This document shows positions 57,690 to 64,000 of a DNA stretch of 64,000 nucleotides, piece by piece. The notes under the pieces were generated by a model. It saw only the letters and a list, made by a program, of their open reading frames with translations, was not told the DNA's origin and made no database searches. Source of the DNA: Sclerodactyla briareus (lineage: Eukaryota > Echinodermata > Holothuroidea > Dendrochirotida > Sclerodactylidae); the NCBI GenBank assembly GCA_026419785.1, contig JAODTK010005848.1, positions 1 to 64,000 of the forward strand. The letters run 5' to 3'. Position 1 is the first letter of the stretch. Each line of letters starts with the position of its first letter. A program made the position numbers and the translations under genes.

Positions 57690-58110
57690 CTGCGTGTCTT
57701 CAGGAGTTGCACAGGCTTCCTATTAGGTTTAGGATTTTGTGTCGTATTCTTTGTATATCTTTACTGAAGTTCGTAAATAGGGAGGCTCCTGCTGATTTGG
57801 TTGGGTACATTTTGATAAGAGCGCCACACAGATACGAGTTTAGGATATCCCAAGACAGCGCCCCAAATTACTTTTCCTAGGACAGGCTGTGCTGCATCCG
57901 GTGACAGGGCCTTTTCAGTAGTGGTTCCTCGCTCGAGAATGGAACAACCCCGAAAAAGTAAAGTGGCACATAACTATATACTTCGAGAGAAACCTGAAGA
58001 GCATTTGGTTCCTTCTAGCGTTCACGATTACTTTGTAAAGCGACGCTGCATACTACTGCAGCGTGCGCTATATAAATGTAGTCGCAATGAGGAGAATGTT
58101 GGAAGAAGAT
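57690..58110 (+). pseudogene. LINE 3 prime fragment
   Basis: The plus strand reads CLQELHRLPIRFRILCRIL, then REAPADLVGYILIRAPHR, and after a shift CAASGDRAFSVVVPRSR. These equal LHWLPV.RI.YKIL, APxYL and GDRAFSVAAPRLWN of LINE RT C termini. The 3 prime end carries GCGCTATATAAATGTAG (~58067), the tail shared with the copies at 36143 and 34340. Degenerate. Confidence 0.75.
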
Positions 58111-58611
58111 GAGGAATCTGGATAAGTAACTTATGTCTCCAGGAGGGAGGGAATCGCCTCATCTCGCCACGGGATGTTCGGCGGAATACTATGGCAGTGT
58201 AGATGCCTGCATCAAGAATTGGGCTAAATTATTCAAGATCTGTTTTGAGAACTGAGAAAGAATCGAGAACTGTAAGGACAAAGGTTCAACTTGCCCTGAA
58301 CGATCTGCTTGAGGGCTTCGGCCGATAACCGATGCCTCGTCGGACAGATGCAGGGAGACACCACTATGATTGCCCAGCATTCAACATCTGGAAGGCCTCG
58401 GAAGGGGTGGGGGAACTGGAGTCTCTGCACAGTCAGGGCACAACGTAGTTTTGATCAAGGGAGTCATCAGCTGTCACACAATTTGTAGCGATCTCCTTCA
58501 CCGAACCCCGAGGGGCCCGATCAACCACGAATGATGTAAAGGGATGCAGCCCTATACTACGTCAGTCAGAGATGCCTATCAAAGCCTATCATGCTGGTGA
58601 TCGTTAACAGG

Positions 58612-58830
58612 TTAAGTTCCGGGGCAACACGTCTTTCCTGACATGCAAGTTTTACGGAAAATGTCACCCACGCAGTCGCTTTGAGTAGGGTGGCGTCTCA
58701 CCTGATGGGATCGATGAGGGTACTCACATCTAAGAATTCGTCTCTTGCAGCGCTGCTCCTCTGGTTTGGAGAAGTGATTCAGACCTATAACTGGCGCATC
58801 GAAACTCGTAACCGACTGGGCACACACGGG
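58612..58830 (-). pseudogene. Cys/His-rich minus-strand segment, possible zinc-finger remnant
   Basis: The minus-strand frame contains KFGCPVCAQSVTSFDAP, then NHFSKPEEQRCKRRILRCE, then YPHRSHQVRRHPTQSDC. The CPVC knuckle and the HRSHQVRRH run resemble broken C2H2 fingers, but spacing is irregular and no complete C-x2-C-x12-H-x3-H unit is seen. It may be the zinc-finger part of a site-specific retroelement or chance. It sits between two LINE fragments. Confidence 0.18.
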
Positions 58831-58929
58831 GCAGCCAAACTTGTATTACACTTCAAAGCCCTGAACATATGAATAATCCACTCCGCGGACCACTGTTCCT
58901 GAGAAATGCGTGAAACCGCATTCGTTTCT

Positions 58930-59095
58930 CTGTTCGGCCACACTTGGACTGCTTCTGTTTGTCTGGGACCCACACACCAAAACCCTATTGATGCTCTTGA
59001 GAAAGTACAAGATAGGTGCTATTTTGTCAAAACCTGCGCACCCCAGGTACTGTTTACTAAGCTTCTCTCTCAATTAAACTTGGGTCCCCTTCAGC
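58930..59095 (+). pseudogene. LINE RT thumb fragment
   Basis: The plus frame reads CLGPTHQNPIDALEKVQDRC, then TKLLSQLNLGPLQQ. This matches the segment YA..VWDPH...I..LEKVQ.RAARFV.......LL..L.W..L..RR of CR1-type LINE proteins. The part after LGPLQQ no longer matches, and a minus-strand ORF begins there, so the element is truncated at ~59095. Confidence 0.68.
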
Positions 59096-59345
59096 AATCC
59101 GCCGCAAGTAGCTCGCCTGACATACTTTTTAACGGTCACAATAATATCGTCTATATCCCCAGGGAACCTTCCTCGAACCCACACCCCGTAGGGGTCTTCG
59201 CCACGCAAATACTCCCACTTTTCGTATCCCTTTATGGTCCGTTTGAATGTGTACAAGGAATCTTTTTTTCCACGGACATTAAGGATGGGAACCACTTCCT
59301 GAGGCTGGTTTAAATCTCCTTCAGTAAATTGCTTTAAGGCACCGT
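59074..59345 (-). CDS. Unrecognised minus-strand coding-like ORF
   Basis: Reading leftward from ~59345 one frame is open: LQRIHGALKQFTEGDLNQPQ, then EVVPILNVRGKKDSLYTFKR, then TIKGYEKWEYLRGEDPYGVW and VRGRFPGDIDDIIVTVKKYV. A stop follows a short tail. A +1 shift would instead continue ASYLRRIAEGDPSLIERE. The composition is protein-like and charged throughout. It lies antisense to, and overlaps slightly with, the 3 prime side of a LINE remnant on the plus strand (58930-59095). It may be gag-like or another mobile-element ORF. No family motif is recognised. Confidence 0.32.
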
Positions 59346-59817
59346 GTATCCTTTGCAGATTGTTTTTTTTCCTTTGTTTTTTTGGTTTTTTTCCCCTGTA
59401 CCCGCCTGGCTATCATGCTCTGGGTTAAGACCAGCCAGTATCCGATAGAAGTTAAAAAACACTCATCCACTCGACAGCATCCAGATGGATATCAGTGCGT
59501 ACGCAGGGGGAATTTGGGATCTATAACCCCCCCCACCCGTATGACCCAAGTGATCAATACATTTTCAACACAAAACCGCAGTTTTTTTTGCATTATTCAA
59601 GTGAATTTTACAGCGCGTTATCTAGCAAATATTGCAGCGTGCAGGTTTCTAGGTGGCCCATAAATTACTATTGCCAATATGAGCGTGAGGCCATATATGA
59701 GGGCGCACTTCCCGTTTGTTTCCTGCCAAGTCTCGGGTATTCGAAGCTGACTTCAGGAGATTGTTTTTAATATTTTGGAATACAGCTAGGTTTCCTTAGC
59801 TTCCTGGCGTGTAGCTT

Positions 59818-60022
59818 GGCTGGAAAGTAACAATGGTCATGCAAACAGATGATCGCCGTAAACTAGCACAGATGAAAAGAGGACATGTCAAATTCCAACA
59901 GCCAACATTGGCGATGCTGGCATATTCCTGTGAGTTATTCATTTTACTTAAATGAATTTCACCGTAACTGATGACGTCAACCAGAGTAACGACTTCACAC
60001 AGCAAATGCTGATATTTTGTAC
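59818..60022 (-). repeat. Family D repeat, inverted copy
   Basis: Reverse reading gives GGTTGACGTCATCAGTTACG, GTGAAATTCATTTAAGTAAA, GCCAATGTTGGCTGTTGGAA and CTTTTCATCTGTGC, matching 16721-16925 over ~200 bases at about 75 percent. Confidence 0.65.
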
Positions 60023-60479
60023 CATTATAGCAGAAACATATTAGCTAATATCATGAATGGAAATCATTGAAATTATCCTTTTACAATCTTGTGAACAAAT
60101 TGGTAAGTTTTTAATCGGATCCATTGTTAGTTCTTCCGTCACTAGGTTTGTGAAAAAACATATTGGACTGACTTGTATTACACAAGGTCCGCGGATACTC
60201 TGGAGCGCACGTCACGGGGCAAATTGCGCATTAGCAGAATTTTCTCATCTTCACACCTCGAATCGGCGAATTCTCTCTGAAGTTGGAGTTCCCTAAATAT
60301 ACTAGATAAAGACACCAAAATAGCAGGAGTTCAGTTAGGTTTACATGACAATTGTATTTTAAACTTTAAAACTTTTACATTTGGTGGGCCTGTGTGCTGG
60401 CAATTGGTCAGCTCTTTTCTGTCGGAACAACCACAGAAAAAAACAGAAACTGATTACTAATCAGTCTGGCTGCAATTGC

Positions 60480-61009
60480 ACTTACAAAGAGTAGTTGGAA
60501 CAGAATCGAGGACACGAAGACTCACTCAGATGAGTTCTGAATCAAGGATTCAAAACCTAAGAAAAGAAAACGTAGCTCCTACTCTGTCTGACTGCCTGAG
60601 GCATGTGTGTGCATGTGCGAGGCATGGAGCTCTATATAAACGTGGAGAGAACATCACACCCTATTGGGTGCTAGGTTCAAGGTTTATATTGTTTAAGAGT
60701 TATATATGGCCTTATTTCCAGCGGCTTTTAGCCGGCCACACACAGCCATCATTACATTTCTGCAGTGCGCCACCACGTCTGTAGTCCGCCCACACTGTAT
60801 CAAGTCTTGTCCAAATTGTAATTTCGCTTCCAAAATTGGAAGCAGCCAGAGACACCATGAGAACCTCGCTGAATATTCGGATTTTTCGATGAAAGGTTAG
60901 ACCATAAACAGAGTGTTACAATAAGCGACATCGAGGATCTACCGATTTCGCAATTTGACAATTTAAACAGGGTGAGTATCTGAAAAAACATCTTTACAAT
61001 TCCGAAAAG
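60480..61009 (+). repeat. Duplicated repeat, copy 1, left part
   Basis: Matches 63375-63861 in direct orientation at roughly 80-85 percent by eye. Shared blocks are GCATGTGTGTGCATGTGCGA, GGCATGGAG...TATATAAAC, CTTGTCCAAATTGTAATTTC and GAAAGGTTAGACCATAAA. Its last third is inverted relative to 62714-62800 (GACGTTGATACAGA, GGTGGCGCAGTGCAGAAAT), so the host repeat is itself a hairpin-ended element split by the foldback insertion. Confidence 0.75.
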
Positions 61010-62713
61010 TATGGAAAGCCAAAAACGGACCTTATCGATTAGTTATATCTGATGCAGTTCTCATTATGCAAGACGAATTTTCTGTCGCAGAATGACAAAA
61101 ATATGTATGTTCTCATTATGCGACTTGGAGGTCTGTCGCATAACGGCAATTCTTAGATTTTTTTTTTTTTTTGGGAAAACAAAAACCCCCCAAAAAAAAC
61201 GTCTCTGCACATAATGAGGGCCATTTCGGACAATATTGTTTCCTTTTTATGTGATGTTACTTATTATTCGACAGCCATCGGCCGCCGCAAAATGACTCTT
61301 TGCTCATCTTCGGCAGCTCATGCTGTCACAAAATGATCTCTTGACTCATTATTCGGCAGCTAACACTGCCACAAATGGACTATTTGCTTATTATCGGCAG
61401 CGAAACACTAGCCCATAATGGACTTATTTCCCATTATTCGACAACCAAAGACTGCAGATAATAACTTGGATTTTTTTTTTATTGTTCGACCCTTATAGCA
61501 GCAGCATAAGGCCGAGTAAAAATAAAAACAGGTTTAGCGTCCAGCTTTTTCGAAAATGGGAGGAGGGCACTGTTTTTTCCTTTTTTCTGGCGACCCAACC
61601 GTTGCTTATCAAGATGTTTAAATACCAGATGGGTGTCCCACATTGTCCCTTTCTCATAGAGGGCTTTCTCATTCCTTTTATTTATGGTTCCTACAGGGTC
61701 TACTAACCAAAACATGCTCTAAATTGTCCTTTGTCAAGAGGAAAACTGATTGAATGGAGTTAGATTTCAAAATATTCTTTCAAAAAGAGGTATGGCTGAA
61801 TGAATAAAAAAAAAAAAGGAAGAAATTTTCAGAATCCTTCAAAAAGGAGGTGGGAGGGAACGCTGAACATGAAAGTATTTTATTTTGCCTAATGACTTAA
61901 TGTAGTCATTCAGCGCCAGTTTCTATTGCAGAATGAGAGAACTCTGCAGAATGAGAAACCTCTGCAGAACGAGTAACCTCTGCAGAACGAAAAAACTCTG
62001 CAGAATGAGAAACCTCTGCAGAACGAAAAAACTCTGCAGAATGAGAAACCTCTGCAGAACGAGTAACCTCTGCAGAACGAGTAATCTGAATGTTGTCCGT
62101 TTCAGCAATGCAATTTACCTTCACGTCTTCCTCTGCCATTGGACGAATTGGTTACCAGATGGAGTCTTGAACTGGCATAGCGGCGCCATCTTTTTTCGAA
62201 TATTGTACGTTTCGGCGATTGTGCAGTTTCTTCATTCGTCTGCGCCTATTGAATTGTCATGCTGGGAGAGCTCTTGCAGGAAATTTTGTTCAATCATTAT
62301 GGTAGTATCGCTGCCGGAATAATGAGGACAGAAGATAATTATGCATTCAGTAGTGATGTTCCAATAATGAGTTAGGAACATTTTATGCAGCGGTGGCGAT
62401 TGCCGAATAATGAGTAAAAAGATCATTTTGCGACGGTGGTAACTGCTGAATAACGAGTAAGGAAGTCATTATGCGAGGGTGGCAACTGGCGAATAACAGA
62501 AAGTTTAGCAATCTTTTCCGACACGGCACTCTTGATGTGGCAAGGACATGTTCGTTCAGAAAAATAAAGTAATATGTCGTTATGCTACGGACTACCCGAG
62601 TCGCATAATGAGTAAATATGTTTTTCTGGTCATTATGTGACGGAGAATTTGTCTTGCATATGCGGAACCGCGTCCTAAGGAATAATGAAATAATGTCCGT
62701 TTGGCGTTCCATA
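61010..62713. mobile_element. 1.7-kb foldback DNA element, inserted in a duplicated repeat
   Basis: Termini TATGGAAAGCCAAAAACGGA (61010) and, in reverse, TATGGAACGCCAAACGGACA (ending 62713) begin long inverted arms (61010-61500 and 62380-62713). The arms are made of degenerate subunits such as CATTATGCGAC, TCATTATTCGGCAGC and CTGCCACAAAATG. The 5-6 base flanks AAAAG (61005-61009) and AACAAG (62714-62719) look like a target duplication. A second copy of the host repeat at 63375-64000 lacks the element, joining directly at ~63864, and so gives the empty site. No transposase ORF is seen. The centre holds the 18-bp tandem repeat. A non-autonomous foldback type. Confidence 0.75.
61926..62090. repeat. 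18-bp tandem repeat (CTCTGCAGAACGAGTAAC), ~9 copies
   Basis: Units alternate between CTCTGCAGAATGAGAAAC, CTCTGCAGAACGAGTAAC and CTCTGCAGAACGAAAAAA. All contain the PstI palindrome CTGCAG. As 18 is a multiple of three, both strands show artefactual repeat peptides. The array lies at the centre of the foldback element. Confidence 0.92.
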
Positions 62714-62925
62714 AACAAGACGTTGATACAGAAGACCAATGGTGGCGCAGTGCAGAAATGTAATGCAGGATAAACGCCGCAGGAAAAAACGGGATATGTC
62801 GGACGTCTTAACTCTTAACACAAGAGTAGGTTCAAGGTTCCGTCAAAGACCACAAACTCAAAGTGAGGAGTGCATATTCAGTTTGCTTACTCTCTATCTG
62901 TTAATTTTCTTCCACAATATGCCCG
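62714..62925 (+). repeat. Duplicated repeat, copy 1, right part
   Basis: AACAAGACGTTGATACAGAA, then GACCAATGGTGGCGCAGTGC and onward to TTAATTTTCTTCCAC is repeated at 63864-64000, where the window ends. The first 110 bases are the inverse of 60690-60800. Confidence 0.75.
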
Positions 62926-63027
62926 GGCGCATACCTTTGTTGCTCCATAGTAATTGTAGAATGTATAGTGCCAGATTCTGGAACACTTTCAGGGAGTGTT
63001 ACCCTGTTTCAGAATAGTAGTGAATCG

Positions 63028-63345
63028 TCAAAGACTCTTTGAAGAGTCCGTGGACGCTGTCTCAAAGTGATGCGAGATGCCGACGAGGTGGGCCTGGTTG
63101 GTGACGCGTATCTGCCGACGATTCCGGGAAAGAGCATGGGGTTTTGCTTCCTCCATGGTGAGCCCAGTTGAAGTTCTGATGTTATCCATACCAGGTATCC
63201 GAGGGCGCCCCCGTCTTCTCACTGTGTCTGGAACGGCACCTGACAGAAGGTCCCAAAAGAGGCCCTGTTGACGGGCAGTATGGCTGAACCAGTCCGTATT
63301 TCTCTGTACAATAGTTTCATGAGTGAAGAGCCATCCGTCTATCAT
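63028..63345 (-). pseudogene. LINE C-terminal fragment (GRPR...WMDNI type)
   Basis: The minus strand reads NTDWFSHTARQQGLFWDLLS, then GAVPDTVRRRGRPRIPGMD, then NIRTSTGLTMEEAKPHALS and RNRRQ. LINE proteins of several clades end with (W)FGH..R...........GRRRGRPR.(R/S)W.DNI....GL...EA...A.DR..WR. This fragment follows the order closely; W is replaced by G in GMDNI. It lies between the two copies of the 60.5-64 kb repeat. Confidence 0.78.
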
Positions 63346-63374
63346 TCAGATACATTGGAAATATGTTGAGAGAA

Positions 63375-64000
63375 AATATGTTGAGAGTCCAAGTGATTCA
63401 AAACCTACATTAAAGAAAACTTAGCTCCTGACTCTTGTCCTGACTGCCTGATGCATGTGTGTGCATGTGCGAGGCATGGAGTTATTATATAAACTGGAGA
63501 GAACATCAAACCAAGTATTGTGTGCCCGAGTTTCAAGCAAATAGTGTTATGACGTTGATATATTCCTTATTTCCCGCTGGCTTTTATCCGGCACGCACAG
63601 CCTCATTATATTTCTGCAGTGCGCCACCATTTCTGTAGTCCGCCCACTCTGTATCAACGGTCTTGTCCAAATTGTAATTTCGCTTCCGATATTGGAAGCG
63701 GCCAACTACATCACTGAAACCCCCGCTTGAATATTTAGATTTTTTTATTGAAAGGTTAGACCATAAAGCGTGTCCAATATAAAGCGCATCGAGGATCGAC
63801 CGTTTAGCGAGTGACAATTTAAACAGGGCTGAGAATATTTCTAAAAAAAAAAACTACAATTTGAACAAGACGTTGATACAGAAGACCAATGGTGCAGAAA
63901 TGTAATGCCGGATAAAGGCAGCAGGAAAAAATCGGGAATATATCGACGTCACAGTTCAGTTTGTTTACTATCTATCTGTTAATTTTCTTCCACCATATGC
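63375..64000 (+). repeat. Duplicated repeat, copy 2 (empty site, truncated by window end)
   Basis: Both halves of the repeat are contiguous here, joining at ~63861-63864 (ACTACAATTTGAACAAGACG). This shows the ancestral sequence without the 1.7-kb element. The internal inverse pair is 63545-63672 against 63864-63955. Confidence 0.75.

Noticed and set aside
61906..62139. ORFs on both strands with repeated SAEVSHSAEFFR or CRMRNLCRT peptides
   Set aside because: 18-bp tandem repeat inside the foldback element; periodic in every frame.

Overview
This is eukaryotic, almost certainly invertebrate animal, genomic DNA. It has no prokaryotic gene layout, long ORFs are absent, and credible exons are short and bounded by AG/GT sites. 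Most of the 64 kb is interspersed repeats: LINE fragments, tRNA-derived SINEs, short inverted-repeat DNA transposons, several families of degenerate internally tandem repeats, and many poly-G/poly-C runs. A marine invertebrate deuterostome (echinoderm or hemichordate) is my best guess from the repeat style and frequent TAGGCCTA motifs; this is inference. Coding-like segments often carry one-base shifts in homopolymers, suggesting long-read assembly errors, pseudogenes, or both.

Layout. 0-6 kb: GC-rich hairpins and an ATT microsatellite, a 424-bp inverted-repeat element with an 8-bp target-site duplication (1996-2419), and a ~128-bp tandem-repeat array (family A). 6.4-7.45 kb: a decayed LINE reverse transcriptase. 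8.8-38.3 kb: probable exons, all on the plus strand, of one gene: an N-terminal LOTUS (OST-HTH) exon at 8838-9056, a basic exon at 15719-15855, a proline-rich exon at 18587-18821, and repeated linker exons at 21067-21198, 23802-23909, 35050-35170 and 38210-38317. The domain points to the TDRD5/TDRD7/MARF1 group of germline RNA-granule and piRNA-pathway proteins. The introns are filled by family A, B (~300-bp unit) and C (GGGCCC-rich) repeats. Inside the first intron are exon-like segments of unknown identity (11634-12046 minus, 12289-12499 and 13802-13974 plus), two of which stop exactly at family A boundaries.

39.9-42.1 kb: an unrecognised acidic 131-aa ORF followed by an 83-bp satellite. 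42.3-43.9 kb: a SINE with a doubled tRNA-like head and a LINE tail. 45.3-53 kb: poly-G-associated repeats, a fragment resembling an OTU protease, a long family C array and a polypyrimidine tract. 54.9-59.3 kb: an inverted-repeat element with a 125-bp C tract, then three LINE remnants. 60.5-64 kb: a duplicated repeat, one copy of which carries a 1704-bp foldback element, so both the filled and the empty site are present.

Working picture: one large, repeat-inflated germline-type gene occupies roughly the first 38 kb, and the rest is a mosaic of nested mobile-element debris. I found no CRISPR array, rRNA, convincing functional tRNA, virus or toxin gene.
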